Assembly (NCBI RefSeq): GCF_023499215.1
Contig: NZ_JAKHSK010000001.1
Span: 1-64,000 of the forward strand
Direction of reading: 5' to 3'
Length of the DNA: 64,000 nt
Source of the DNA: Zunongwangia pacifica
Lineage (GTDB): Bacteria > Bacteroidota > Bacteroidia > Flavobacteriales > Flavobacteriaceae
Shown here: positions 32,508 to 41,437 of the stretch, piece by piece
Numbering within the stretch: position 1 is the stretch's first letter
Layout of the letters: each line of letters opens with the position of its first letter
Notes under the pieces: generated by a model
The model's input: the letters and a program-made list of their open reading frames with translations, nothing else
Told to the model about the DNA's origin: nothing
Database searches by the model: none
Made by a program: the position numbers and the translations under genes

Positions 32508-34049
32508 ATGGCAAAACAAGAAGATTCATTTAAAAACGTGATATCCCATGCTAAGGAGTATGGGTATATTTTTGCGTCTAGTGAAATATACGACGGATTA
32601 AGCGCGGTTTATGACTATGGTCAAAACGGTGCTGAATTAAAGAAAAATATCAAAGAATACTGGTGGAAAAGTATGGTGCAGTTGCACCAGAATATTGTGG
32701 GCATCGATGCTGCAATATTAATGCATCCTACAACCTGGAAAGCTTCTGGGCACGTAGATGCTTTTAACGATCCGCTAATCGATAATAAAGATTCTAAGAA
32801 GCGTTATCGGGCTGATGTGTTGGTTGAAGATTATGCTGAAAAGATCAATCAAAAAGCGCAGAAAGAGATCGAAAAGGCCAAAAAGCGTTTTGGAGATGCT
32901 TTTGATGAAGAGCAATTTGTAGCGACCAATCCAAGGGTACAGCGATATAAAGTAGAAGAGAAGGAGATTTTAGAGCGTTTGGCAAAGTCTTTAACTGAAG
33001 AGAACTTGGCCGATGTGAAGGCGCTTATTGAAGAATTGGGGATTGCATGTCCAGAGAGTGGTTCTAAAAACTGGACAGACGTTAAGCAATTCAACTTAAT
33101 GTTTGGAACAAAGCTTGGAGCTTCTGCCGATAGTGCGACCGATCTTTATTTAAGACCGGAAACCGCGCAGGGTATTTTCGTGAACTTTGCAAATGTTCAA
33201 AAAACCGGAAGGATGAAAATTCCGTTTGGGATTGCACAAATTGGTAAAGCGTTTAGGAATGAAATTGTAGCGAGACAGTTTATCTTCCGTCAGCGTGAGT
33301 TTGAGCAAATGGAGATGCAATTTTTTGTACGCCCTGGTGAAGAGCTCAGCTGGTTTGAAAAATGGAAAGAAGCACGCCAAAAATGGCATGCAAGCTTAGG
33401 GCTTGGTGATGAGAAATATCGTTTTCACGATCATGAAAAGTTAGCCCATTATGCGAATGCGGCTACAGATATCGAGTTTGATTTTCCTTTTGGATTTAAA
33501 GAATTAGAAGGAATTCATTCCCGTACTGATTTCGATTTAAAAGCACATGAGGAACATTCTGGTAAAAAACTTCGGTTTTATGATCCTGAAATGGGAGAAA
33601 ATTATGTGCCTTACGTAATTGAAACTTCTATTGGTTTAGATCGTATGTTTTTAGCCGTATTTTCTGCATCCTTACAAGAAGAAGGTTTAGGAGATGGAAA
33701 ATCCAGAACAGTCTTAAAGTTACCGGCAGTTTTAGCGCCAACAAAAGCAGCTATCTTACCATTAGTGAAAAAGGATGGCTTACCAGAACTGGCACAGGAA
33801 ATTGTAGAAGAACTGAAGTGGGATTTTAGAGTGCAATATGATGAGAAGGATGCCGTTGGTAGACGTTATCGTCGCCAGGATGCTGCCGGAACGCCGTTAT
33901 GTATTACGGTAGATCACGATTCTTTAGAAGATAAAACGGTTACTGTTCGTTATCGGGATACAATGGAACAAAAACGAGTGTCAATTTCAGAATTAGCATC
34001 AATTATCGATCAGGAAGTTAATTTTAAGTATTGGCTTAAAAAAGCGTAA
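32508..34049 (+). CDS. glyS: Glycine--tRNA ligase (alpha2 type)
   Basis: 513 residues, the dimeric eukaryote/Bacteroidota-type enzyme. Class II signatures are YLRPETAQGIFVNFANV, the motif 2 region GKAFRNEIVARQFIFRQREFEQMEMQ, and motif 3 ETSIGLDRMFLA. A C-terminal anticodon-binding domain (about 405-510) begins with LAPTKAAILPLVKKDG. The N-terminus fits the usual start, with no upstream in-frame alternative. Confidence 0.97.
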   Translation: MAKQEDSFKNVISHAKEYGYIFASSEIYDGLSAVYDYGQNGAELKKNIKEYWWKSMVQLHQNIVGIDAAILMHPTTWKASGHVDAFNDPLIDNKDSKKRYRADVLVEDYAEKINQKAQKEIEKAKKRFGDAFDEEQFVATNPRVQRYKVEEKEILERLAKSLTEENLADVKALIEELGIACPESGSKNWTDVKQFNLMFGTKLGASADSATDLYLRPETAQGIFVNFANVQKTGRMKIPFGIAQIGKAFRNEIVARQFIFRQREFEQMEMQFFVRPGEELSWFEKWKEARQKWHASLGLGDEKYRFHDHEKLAHYANAATDIEFDFPFGFKELEGIHSRTDFDLKAHEEHSGKKLRFYDPEMGENYVPYVIETSIGLDRMFLAVFSASLQEEGLGDGKSRTVLKLPAVLAPTKAAILPLVKKDGLPELAQEIVEELKWDFRVQYDEKDAVGRRYRRQDAAGTPLCITVDHDSLEDKTVTVRYRDTMEQKRVSISELASIIDQEVNFKYWLKKA

Positions 34050-34070
34050 TGTTTTTAAGTTTAGGATATA

Positions 34071-34097
34071 AAAAAGGCTGCAATTGCAGCCTTTTTT
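34071..34097. terminator. Bidirectional terminator between glyS and ferritin
   Basis: The perfect 16-bp palindrome GGCTGCAATTGCAGCC (34076-34091) is flanked by A5 and T6, so it can end transcription of both convergent genes. Confidence 0.9.
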
Positions 34098-34118
34098 CGT
34101 GTTCTTTTTTTTTCTGAA

Positions 34119-34652
34119 TTACTCAGGATTTGCCTCTTCTCGAATTTCTTTAATTCGTTCGTCCAAAAAGCGAAGCCCAACATTTTCAGTATTAATTAAG
34201 TCAAATAACTCTAATGCTCTACGCATCGTTTGCTCTTCTTCCATTTGCTCTTTCACATACCACTGTAAAAAGTTTTCAGTAGTAAGGTCACGTTTATTTC
34301 GGCATTCATAAATAATATTGTGAATGCTTTTAGTAATGGCGATTTCCTGATCCAAGGCGGTTTCAAATATCTCTTCTAAAGAGGCAAAATCGTGATTGAT
34401 ATTGCTTACTTCGGGAGAATATGTGGTTCCACCATTATCATTGATAAAGTGGAATATTTTCATCATATGTTCGCGCTCTTCTGTAGATTGCTCGTAGAAG
34501 AATTCAGCGCTGTAAACCAGTCCGTTATGATCGCACCAGGAGGCCATTGCAAGATAAGCAGCAGAAGATTGAGCTTCCTGCTTAATTTGTTTATTTAATA
34601 AATCTAAAATATCTACATGGATAAGTAGATTTTGTCTTACAAGGTCTTTCAT
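34119..34652 (-). CDS. Ferritin
   Basis: 177 residues, a four-helix iron-storage subunit of the FtnA type. Ferroxidase ligands are visible as E26, the E59-x2-H62 pair (EEREHMMK) and acidic residues in LDQEIAITKSI and KEQMEEEQTM. No heme-binding or BFR signature was seen. It is the last gene of a minus-strand run (saccharopine dehydrogenase, Lrp, the 101-residue protein, ferritin), 79 bp after the preceding gene. It likely has its own regulation in response to iron, which is not visible. Confidence 0.95.
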   Translation of the reverse strand: MKDLVRQNLLIHVDILDLLNKQIKQEAQSSAAYLAMASWCDHNGLVYSAEFFYEQSTEEREHMMKIFHFINDNGGTTYSPEVSNINHDFASLEEIFETALDQEIAITKSIHNIIYECRNKRDLTTENFLQWYVKEQMEEEQTMRRALELFDLINTENVGLRFLDERIKEIREEANPE

Positions 34653-34731
34653 GGGATTTTGATTTTACACAAAGCTACCCAAAAAAAAAGTAAGTCCCTA
34701 AGAATGAGGTCAATTTAGAAGTAGTCTAAAA

Positions 34732-35037
34732 CTAAGCAATAACCGAGTTGATTTCCATCATAGCAAACGCGCCATCAACAAGTGATAACAGGTCGAGTAT
34801 CTCTAAGGTATTAAAGACAAATAAATGCTCACGATTACAAAGACTTACTACCTCTAAACCGTGTGTATTTTCACCGTTTAAATGTTGCTCGATATCAATA
34901 GATTTTAATCGATGGCGAAAGGCCAGTAATTGGCATAAAGAAAACTTCACCGTTTTATGACCAAAATCGATATAGAATCTTCGGCTATTGTCGCACTGGC
35001 TGGCAGCAAAATATTTTGATGTATAAATCGTATTCAT
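34732..35037 (-). CDS. Conserved hypothetical protein (101 residues)
   Basis: Soluble, no signal peptide. The sequence RFYIDFGHKTVKFSLCQLLAFRHRLKSID and the later REHLFVFNTLEILDLLSLVDGAF alternate strands and helices in a regular way. I believe similar ORFs occur beside Lrp genes in other Flavobacteria, but no domain is recognised. It lies 41 bp after the Lrp gene on the same strand. Confidence 0.6.
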   Translation of the reverse strand: MNTIYTSKYFAASQCDNSRRFYIDFGHKTVKFSLCQLLAFRHRLKSIDIEQHLNGENTHGLEVVSLCNREHLFVFNTLEILDLLSLVDGAFAMMEINSVIA

Positions 35038-35078
35038 TTGCCGCCAAAATTAATTTTAATTTAGAATAAATCCAAATA

Positions 35079-35549
35079 TCAAATCTTAATTTGTCGACTT
35101 ATTTGCTGATTTAAGGAAATAAAGGTTTCTGTTCGCGACACTCCTTCGATTCCCTGAATGTTTTTATTTAAAACTTTCATTAAATGCTCGTTGTCTTTGC
35201 AAAGCACTTTTACAAATATCGACCAGTTTCCTGTGGTATAATGGCATTCAATAACCTCGGGGATTTCTTTCAATTTATTTACGGCAAGCGGGTTGCTAAC
35301 CGCTTTATCCAGATAGATCCCAACAAAAGCCATGGTTTTATACCCTAGCAATCGGGGATCGATAATTAGTCGGGAGCCTTCAATTAATCCAGATTTTTCT
35401 AGTTTTCGTAATCTTTGGTGAACGGCAGCTCCAGTAATGCCTATGTTTTTAGCGATTTCTAAAATAGGTCTTTTGGCGTCCTCCATAAGGAAGTTAAGGA
35501 TGGTTTTATCGATACCATCGATAACAACATTTTGGTCTATAATCTTCAT
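35079..35549 (-). CDS. Lrp/AsnC family transcriptional regulator
   Basis: 156 residues. The N-terminal winged helix-turn-helix (about 10-65: DGIDKTILNFLMEDAKRPILEIAKNIGITGAAVHQRLRKLEKSG) is followed by a RAM ligand-sensing domain (about 70-150). Lrp proteins sense amino acids. The gene is 46 bp after the saccharopine dehydrogenase gene and probably regulates it, with lysine as a reasonable but unproven ligand. Confidence 0.93.
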   Translation of the reverse strand: MKIIDQNVVIDGIDKTILNFLMEDAKRPILEIAKNIGITGAAVHQRLRKLEKSGLIEGSRLIIDPRLLGYKTMAFVGIYLDKAVSNPLAVNKLKEIPEVIECHYTTGNWSIFVKVLCKDNEHLMKVLNKNIQGIEGVSRTETFISLNQQISRQIKI

Positions 35550-35595
35550 TTAGTTGTAGTTATATGAGCTAAAATAGGAAAAAAGATTTCATTTC

Positions 35596-36969
35596 CTAAT
35601 TGCTTACCCCGCCTATAGGATTATATCCTAGATAATTTGTTTTCTTTTCTTTAAAAATGATGCCGTTTTCTTGAAGTTCTTTTAAAATAGGTTCGTAAAT
35701 CTCTTTATGAATTGGTAATTGTACACCAGGAGTGTTTATTTCTTTTTTTAAAATTTTTATTGCAGCAATGCCAACAGGTAAGCCTACAGTTTTTGCCATC
35801 GCGGTTTCAGTTTGATCTTTACCAAGGCATACCATGGTTGAATCTATTTGTTTTTCTTCATTATTTAATTGGTATCCAAATTTGTGGTACATCACAATCA
35901 TATCCTTATCTTCTGAAGAGAGTTGCCATTTTTCCTCTAATATTTTTTGAAGAGCTTGTGCCGGAGTGGCGTTTCTTATAGCTATAGTTTTTTTGTTATT
36001 AAATAGGTCTAGTTCCAATAATTTCTCCCACATAATATCGTCCTGATCTATTTTTAAGTTGTGACGTAATTTTAATTCAACCGAATCTGTTGGGGAGTAA
36101 GGTAAAAATGAGTTTACAAATTCGCGATGGGTCATATGTTCTGAATCTTCCATGGTAAAACTATCGTCTGTCATCCCAAGTTGCACAAACATATTCCAGG
36201 CGCGGCTGTAACCTACCCGTCGCACGGTGCCTCTATATAAAGTTAAAATATCCTGAAGCCCATAAGCTTCTCGGTAATCCAGCGAATTTCGATTGGCATA
36301 AGCTTCAAATCGGCCATAGCCCTCGATATCCAAAAACTCTGTTCTTCTAAACAATCGGTGATAGGGAATGTATTTATATTTTCCTTCCTGGATAAATTTG
36401 GCAACGCCACCCTGGCCGGCAACTACGACATTTCTGGGATTCCAGGTAAACTTATAGTTCCATAAATTATTATCACTTTCAGGCGCTACAAGTCCGCCAC
36501 AAAAAGATTCAAACATCAGCATTTTTCCACCGGCATCTCGAATGCGATCAATCACCTGCATGGCACTCATGTGATCAATGCCCGGGTCGACACCAATCTC
36601 ATTCATAAAAATAAGTCCGGCTTTGCGAACTTCAGCATTAAGGGCTTTCATTTCTTTACTAATGTAAGAAGCAGTGACCAGATTTTTTTTGAGTTTAAGG
36701 CAGGTTTTGGCAATTTCTATATGAAATCTCGCCGGTAGCATAGAAATGACGATATCTGTAGAAGCGATATGTTGTTCGCGGTTTTCAGCATTAAAAATAT
36801 CAAAACTAATGGCCGTGCAATTTTGGTGATTTTTAATTGCTTTTTTTGCCAGCGATAGCTCTTTATCTGCAACACTAATGGTAAAGTTTTCTTCGAGAGA
36901 CTTTTCAGATAGATATCGAATAAGAACGGCGGTAGATTTTCCCGCGCCAATTATCAGGATTTGTTGCAT
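35596..36969 (-). CDS. Saccharopine dehydrogenase (LYS9-like)
   Basis: 457 residues. The N-terminal Rossmann motif is ILIIGAGKSTAVLIRYL (about 4-20), followed by VVISMLPARFHIEIA and NEIGVDPGIDHMSAM, hallmark segments of the saccharopine reductase/dehydrogenase family. It converts saccharopine to glutamate and aminoadipate semialdehyde, the second step of lysine breakdown, or the reverse in synthesis. The adjacent Lrp gene and the GcdH-like enzyme at 62.8 kb favour catabolism. It is divergent from the DUF423 gene by 49 bp. Confidence 0.88.
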   Translation of the reverse strand: MQQILIIGAGKSTAVLIRYLSEKSLEENFTISVADKELSLAKKAIKNHQNCTAISFDIFNAENREQHIASTDIVISMLPARFHIEIAKTCLKLKKNLVTASYISKEMKALNAEVRKAGLIFMNEIGVDPGIDHMSAMQVIDRIRDAGGKMLMFESFCGGLVAPESDNNLWNYKFTWNPRNVVVAGQGGVAKFIQEGKYKYIPYHRLFRRTEFLDIEGYGRFEAYANRNSLDYREAYGLQDILTLYRGTVRRVGYSRAWNMFVQLGMTDDSFTMEDSEHMTHREFVNSFLPYSPTDSVELKLRHNLKIDQDDIMWEKLLELDLFNNKKTIAIRNATPAQALQKILEEKWQLSSEDKDMIVMYHKFGYQLNNEEKQIDSTMVCLGKDQTETAMAKTVGLPVGIAAIKILKKEINTPGVQLPIHKEIYEPILKELQENGIIFKEKKTNYLGYNPIGGVSN

Positions 36970-36977
36970 AATTAAAG

Positions 36978-36985
36978 TATTTTTG
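36978..36985 (+). promoter_or_regulatory. -7 element upstream of the DUF423 gene
   Basis: TATTTTTG matches TAnnTTTG, 33 bp before the start, in the 49-bp gap between divergent genes. Confidence 0.4.
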
Positions 36986-37018
36986 TGTAATGCTAACTAA
37001 GGTATAAAAACTTGTAGT

Positions 37019-37399
37019 ATGACGCGTAAATTTTTAGTAACAGGAGGAATATTTGGTCTTTTAGCAGTAATTCTTGGCGCTTTTGGAGCTCATGGATTAA
37101 AGAATGTGTTAGATGCTGAAACGTTAACCTCTTTTGAAACTGGAGTGCGTTACCAAATGTATCATGCACTTTTATTAATTGGTTTGGCTAATTTTACGAA
37201 GCTACAAAACAACCTTCTTTTTTGGTTTTTTACAATAGGCACTATTTTTTTTAGCGGATCGATTTATTTACTTAGTTTAGATGAGCTGGCTGGATTAGAC
37301 CTTAGTAGTATCGCTTTAGTTACTCCGCTGGGAGGAGCTCTTTTAATTGTTGGTTGGACACTTTTTATTTTTAAGGCCTTAAAGTTAAAGTATCAATAA
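37019..37399 (+). CDS. DUF423 family membrane protein
   Basis: 126 residues with four transmembrane helices (about 6-24, 44-58, 67-86, 98-120). The N-terminal GGIFGLLAVILGAFGAHGLK and the segment FETGVRYQMYHALLLIGL are the DUF423 signature. The function is unknown. It is a single gene between the divergent lysine-pathway gene and pckA. Confidence 0.9.
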   Translation: MTRKFLVTGGIFGLLAVILGAFGAHGLKNVLDAETLTSFETGVRYQMYHALLLIGLANFTKLQNNLLFWFFTIGTIFFSGSIYLLSLDELAGLDLSSIALVTPLGGALLIVGWTLFIFKALKLKYQ

Positions 37400-37436
37400 T
37401 TTAAGGTTTAAAATTAGTTCTTTTATTGAAGATTTT

Positions 37437-37444
37437 TAAATTTG
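37437..37444 (+). promoter_or_regulatory. -7 element upstream of pckA
   Basis: TAAATTTG matches TAnnTTTG, 31 bp before pckA. The -33 region has only a TTA at 20 bp. Confidence 0.5.
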
Positions 37445-37475
37445 TTTTCTTAAAAATCACACAAACCTATTAATT

Positions 37476-39086
37476 ATGGATTCAAAAGACATAATTACGA
37501 AAACGATTTCGTTGAAACAATACGGAATTAAAAATGCTACGACAAATTATCAACTTTCACCAAAAAAACTTCAGCAGGAGACATTAAAACAAAATCTGGG
37601 AAAAGAAACCAGTGACGGAGTTTTAGCAATTAACACAGGGAAATTTACCGGAAGATCTCCAAAAGACCGCTTTATAGTAAAAGATGAGGTGACAAAAGAT
37701 CAAGTTTGGTGGGGAGATATCAATATCCCTTTCGAAACATCGAATTTCGATAAATTGTATGATAAAGTAACAAAATATCTTTCTGGTAAAGCACTTTATG
37801 TTCGAGACGCCTATGCTTGTGCGCACCAGGATTATAAATTAAATATTAGAGTAATTAACGAATATCCATGGTCTAATATGTTTGCCTATAACATGTTTTT
37901 ACGACCAACAGAAGAGGAATTGTCTGGTTTTAAAGAAGATTGGGTGATCCTTAATGCGCCCGGTTTTAAGGCCGATCCAGACGAAGATGGAACGAGACAA
38001 GAGAATTTTGCTATTTTAAACTTCAGTAAAAAAATTGCTCTAATTGGCGGTACAGGCTATACCGGAGAAATTAAAAAGGGAATCTTTTCAGCATTAAATT
38101 TAATTTTACCCGTTTATCAGGACGCTTTACCTATGCATTGCTCTGCAAACGTTGGTGACAAGGGAGATGCCGCAATATTTTTTGGTTTATCTGGTACGGG
38201 TAAAACCACACTTTCGGCAGATCCTAATAGAAAGTTAATTGGAGACGACGAGCATGGTTGGACACCCGATAATAAGATTTTTAATTTTGAAGGCGGTTGT
38301 TATGCCAAAGTAATTAATCTTTCTAAAGAAAACGAACCCGATATTTATAATGCCATAAAACCGGGTGCTATTTTAGAGAATATCGTCTTTAAAAACGGAG
38401 AAGTAGATTATGCAGATACAAGCATTACCCAGAATACCAGGGTAAGTTACCCCATAAATCATATTCAATATATCCAAAAGCCCTCGGTGGCCGGAAATCC
38501 TAAAAATATTTTCTTCTTAACAGCAGATGCCTTTGGTGTTTTGCCTCCTATAAGTAAACTAAATCCTGCCCAGGCAGCTTATCATTTTATTAGTGGATAT
38601 ACAGCGAAGGTTGCAGGTACTGAGGAAGGTGTGAAAGAACCACAACCCAGTTTTTCGGCATGTTTTGGTGCGCCCTTTATGCCGTTACATCCAACGGTTT
38701 ATGCTGAAATGCTAAGCCGAAAAATGAAGGAAGCCAATGTAAATGTGTGGCTAGTAAATACCGGTTGGACGGGTGGACCATACGGTACAGGGCAGCGAAT
38801 GAAACTGAATTATACGCGGGCAATGATCGATGCGGCATTATCTGGAAGCCTGAATGAGGTAGCCTATGAATGCCATGAAATTTTTGGAATCAAAATGCCC
38901 ACAGCGTGCCCTAATGTGCCTACAGAAGTTTTAAACCCTAAAAATACCTGGAAGGATAAAGAGGCTTACGATTTGAAAGCTGAAGAGCTTGCCAATACTT
39001 TTAAAAGAAATTTTTCCCAGTTTAAAGAATATGCTAGTCGGGAAATCTTGGAGGGTGGACCATTCTCTGTAGAGTATAATGCTTAG
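37476..39086 (+). CDS. pckA: Phosphoenolpyruvate carboxykinase (ATP)
   Basis: 536 residues. It converts oxaloacetate and ATP to phosphoenolpyruvate, the entry to gluconeogenesis. The kinase P-loop GLSGTGKTT is at 237-245. Other signatures are NTGKFTGRSPKDRFIV, MHCSANVG, the metal-site LIGDDEHGW and NTGWTGGPYGTGQRMKL. The length is typical of the ATP-dependent (prokaryotic) class. A strong hairpin follows at 39117. Confidence 0.98.
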   Translation: MDSKDIITKTISLKQYGIKNATTNYQLSPKKLQQETLKQNLGKETSDGVLAINTGKFTGRSPKDRFIVKDEVTKDQVWWGDINIPFETSNFDKLYDKVTKYLSGKALYVRDAYACAHQDYKLNIRVINEYPWSNMFAYNMFLRPTEEELSGFKEDWVILNAPGFKADPDEDGTRQENFAILNFSKKIALIGGTGYTGEIKKGIFSALNLILPVYQDALPMHCSANVGDKGDAAIFFGLSGTGKTTLSADPNRKLIGDDEHGWTPDNKIFNFEGGCYAKVINLSKENEPDIYNAIKPGAILENIVFKNGEVDYADTSITQNTRVSYPINHIQYIQKPSVAGNPKNIFFLTADAFGVLPPISKLNPAQAAYHFISGYTAKVAGTEEGVKEPQPSFSACFGAPFMPLHPTVYAEMLSRKMKEANVNVWLVNTGWTGGPYGTGQRMKLNYTRAMIDAALSGSLNEVAYECHEIFGIKMPTACPNVPTEVLNPKNTWKDKEAYDLKAEELANTFKRNFSQFKEYASREILEGGPFSVEYNA

Positions 39087-39116
39087 CATGATTATTTGTT
39101 AATGTTGTAAATAAAG

Positions 39117-39150
39117 AAATCCGGTGCTTAATAAGCAAAGCACCGGATTT
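39117..39150. terminator. Hairpin between convergent pckA and hemD
   Basis: AAATCCGGTGCTT (39117-39129) pairs perfectly with AAGCACCGGATTT (39138-39150), 13 bp. T tracts are short on both sides, so it may serve both genes. Confidence 0.75.
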
Positions 39151-39173
39151 CGAATTTTAATAGAAGGTAATTT

Positions 39174-39920
39174 TTATTTCTTATTAGCTTCAGCAATATA
39201 TTTATTAAGAGCCATGGTCATAGATGGCGTTTCTGAAGTTGGTGCTTTAATATTCACGGTTAGGCCATGTTCTTTTGCAGCTTTAATCGTCGTGTTGCCA
39301 AAAACAGCAATTCTTGTATTGTTTTGTTTGAAATCTGGAAAGTTTTCAAATAGGGATTTGATGCCGCTTGGACTAAAAAACACCAAAATATCATAAGTCA
39401 CATCACTAAGATGTGATAAATCGCTTACCACAGTTTTATAAAACACGGCTTGCTTCCATTGTACCCCCAGTTTATCCAGAGTTTTAGGGATCACAGGCTT
39501 CAGCATGTCTGAAGAGGGTAGTAAAAATTTCTCATTCTTATACTTTTTGATAAGCGGAGAAAGCTCGGCAAAAGTACGCTTACCTACATAAATTTTACGT
39601 TTTCTATAGACTACGTATTTTTGAAGGTAATAAGCAACGGCTTCACTAAGGCAAAAATACTTCAGTGAATCTGGTACTTTAAAACGCATCTCTTCAGCAA
39701 CCCTAAAAAAGTGATCTACGGCATTTCTACTGGTTAGGATTATGGCGGTATGTTTTGAAAGATCTACTTTTTGCTGTCTAACTTCCTTAGAAGAAACACC
39801 TTCTACATGAATAAAAGGGATGAAATCAACTTTAACCTTTTGCTTTTCCTCCAATTCGAAATATGGAGAATTTTCTACTTTAGGCTCTGGTTGAGAAACC
39901 AAAATTGTTTTCACTTTCAT
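39174..39920 (-). CDS. hemD: Uroporphyrinogen-III synthase
   Basis: 248 residues. Cyclises hydroxymethylbilane in heme synthesis. HemD is poorly conserved; the call rests on the two-lobed Rossmann-like pattern with KTAIILTSRNAVDHFFRVA (lobe 1), the linker FLLPSSDMLKPVIPKTLDKLG, and the C-terminal YDILVFFSPSGIKSLFENF, which is the usual S-P-S-G/V motif. It is the downstream partner of DUF4271 (25-bp gap), an arrangement I have seen in other Flavobacteria. Confidence 0.85.
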   Translation of the reverse strand: MKVKTILVSQPEPKVENSPYFELEEKQKVKVDFIPFIHVEGVSSKEVRQQKVDLSKHTAIILTSRNAVDHFFRVAEEMRFKVPDSLKYFCLSEAVAYYLQKYVVYRKRKIYVGKRTFAELSPLIKKYKNEKFLLPSSDMLKPVIPKTLDKLGVQWKQAVFYKTVVSDLSHLSDVTYDILVFFSPSGIKSLFENFPDFKQNNTRIAVFGNTTIKAAKEHGLTVNIKAPTSETPSMTMALNKYIAEANKK

Positions 39921-39945
39921 ATATCAATATTCTTTATCTGATCGT

Positions 39946-40605
39946 TTAATACACTGTAATAAGCTTATATAAAATAAAATACGGTGCAATTTCAAGAGCG
40001 CAAAGGTACAAAATAAAATAAAACCAGTTGCCGCTAATTAACTTTTGATATTGTTTAAAGATGTTAAATATCCCTGTTAAATTGGCGAAAAGTATAAATC
40101 CTACAATCCCGTACACCCATAAATCGCTAATAGTAAAGGTATAAATTAATAAAAGCGTTATAGGATATACCAGTATTGCGATATAATTACGGTAGCTTAA
40201 TTTCTGAAATAAATAAGTATCTACTATTTTATCAATATTAAAGATATTAGAGACAATTTTTTCAACCCCAAACTTTAAAAGGATGAAACACACATAGGCG
40301 GTAAAGATCCTTATATAGATTAAAAGATAGTCCGATGGATTGGGGGTGTTATAATATTTATAAATCCAGAAGAATAAAACAGATACAGAAAGGGCGTTTA
40401 CCGTAAAAAGGATTATGTTAAATCCATGAAAAGCATTGTTCTCTTTTCCTTTAAACAACATAAATTTGTTAGAGGTTAAAATAGAGAGGAATTCGGTAAA
40501 TCGATTAGTGTACAGGTTTCTAACCAGTACAATCAATATAAAACAGATTAGAAATATGATTGTAATCCAGTCTAAAGGTTCGGTATAATGTTCTATTGCC
40601 TGCAC
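39946..40605 (-). CDS. DUF4271 family membrane protein
   Basis: 219 residues with six to seven hydrophobic helices (about 14-32, 61-81, 90-112, 137-158, 160-180, 195-215). The YNTPNPSDYLLIYIRIFTAY and KFGVEKIVSNIFNI segments match the DUF4271 pattern. The function is unknown. It is encoded just upstream of hemD. The start is ATG or GTG-like near 40605, behind the -7 element at 40619-40626. Confidence 0.8.
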   Translation of the reverse strand: MQAIEHYTEPLDWITIIFLICFILIVLVRNLYTNRFTEFLSILTSNKFMLFKGKENNAFHGFNIILFTVNALSVSVLFFWIYKYYNTPNPSDYLLIYIRIFTAYVCFILLKFGVEKIVSNIFNIDKIVDTYLFQKLSYRNYIAILVYPITLLLIYTFTISDLWVYGIVGFILFANLTGIFNIFKQYQKLISGNWFYFILYLCALEIAPYFILYKLITVY

Positions 40606-40618
40606 AATTATTTTTTTA

Positions 40619-40626
40619 CAAATTTA
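40619..40626 (-). promoter_or_regulatory. -7 element for the DUF4271-hemD unit
   Basis: On the minus strand TAAATTTG, matching TAnnTTTG, lies 13 bp before the DUF4271 start. No TTG is found at -33 distance. Confidence 0.45.
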
Positions 40627-40682
40627 AAGGAATGTGATAAAAACTAAGCTTAAAAACAAAAGAAAGCATTGTTTAAAATCCC

Positions 40683-40690
40683 TACATTTG
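40683..40690 (+). promoter_or_regulatory. -7 element for the glycosyltransferase-pyrC unit
   Basis: TACATTTG matches TAnnTTTG, 16 bp before the glycosyltransferase ATG at 40707, giving a very short leader. Confidence 0.5.
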
Positions 40691-40706
40691 TGCAAAATTT
40701 GCGGTA

Positions 40707-41435
40707 ATGGTTCATGGGCTCATTATTATACCCACTTTTAATGAAATAGAGAATATAGAGCGGCTGGTGCGAAATATTTTTTCCCAACAGCGCAAATTTC
40801 ATATTTTGGTGGTAGATGATAATTCGCCAGATGGTACTGCTACCAGAGTAAGGACTTTGCAGGCTGAGTTTCCTGAGCAACTTTTTCTTGAAGAACGAAT
40901 GGAAAAAACAGGTTTAGGAACTGCATATATACATGGCTTTAAGTGGGCATTACAACGGAAGTACGATTATATTTTCGAAATGGATGCCGATTTTTCCCAT
41001 AATCCCAATGATCTTATACGATTATACAACGCATGTAAACGCGAGGGTGCCGATTTGGCTATAGGCTCGCGATACGTTACCGGGGTGAATGTGATTAACT
41101 GGCCTATGAACCGTGTTTTAATGTCTTGGTTAGCTTCTAAGTACGTGCAGGTGATTACAGGAATGGATATTCAGGATACCACGGCAGGTTATGTTTGTTA
41201 TAAAAGAGAAGTTTTAGAACGTATACAACTGGATAAAATACAGTTTGTAGGTTATGCGTTCCAGATCGAGATGAAGTTTAAAGCGCATCTTTTAGGGTTT
41301 AAAATAACCGAAGTTCCCGTTATTTTTACCGACAGAACCAGGGGAACCTCTAAAATGAGTGGCTCAATAATTTATGAAGCCATTTTTGGAGTAATAAAAA
41401 TGAAAGTAAAAAGTCTGTTTAACAGAATAAAATAG
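40707..41435 (+). CDS. Polyprenol monophosphomannose synthase (GT2)
   Basis: 242 residues, a GT2 glycosyltransferase of the Dpm1 group. Signatures are IIPTFNEIENIERLV, VVDDNSPDGTATRV, FEMDADFSHNPNDL (DAD metal site) and IGSRYVTG; the C-terminal DRTRGTSKMSG is also typical. It transfers a sugar from a nucleotide donor to polyprenyl phosphate on the cytoplasmic side, for envelope glycan synthesis. It lacks the extra C-terminal membrane helices of larger Dpm proteins. pyrC follows at once. Confidence 0.9.
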   Translation: MVHGLIIIPTFNEIENIERLVRNIFSQQRKFHILVVDDNSPDGTATRVRTLQAEFPEQLFLEERMEKTGLGTAYIHGFKWALQRKYDYIFEMDADFSHNPNDLIRLYNACKREGADLAIGSRYVTGVNVINWPMNRVLMSWLASKYVQVITGMDIQDTTAGYVCYKREVLERIQLDKIQFVGYAFQIEMKFKAHLLGFKITEVPVIFTDRTRGTSKMSGSIIYEAIFGVIKMKVKSLFNRIK

Positions 41436-41437
41436 TG

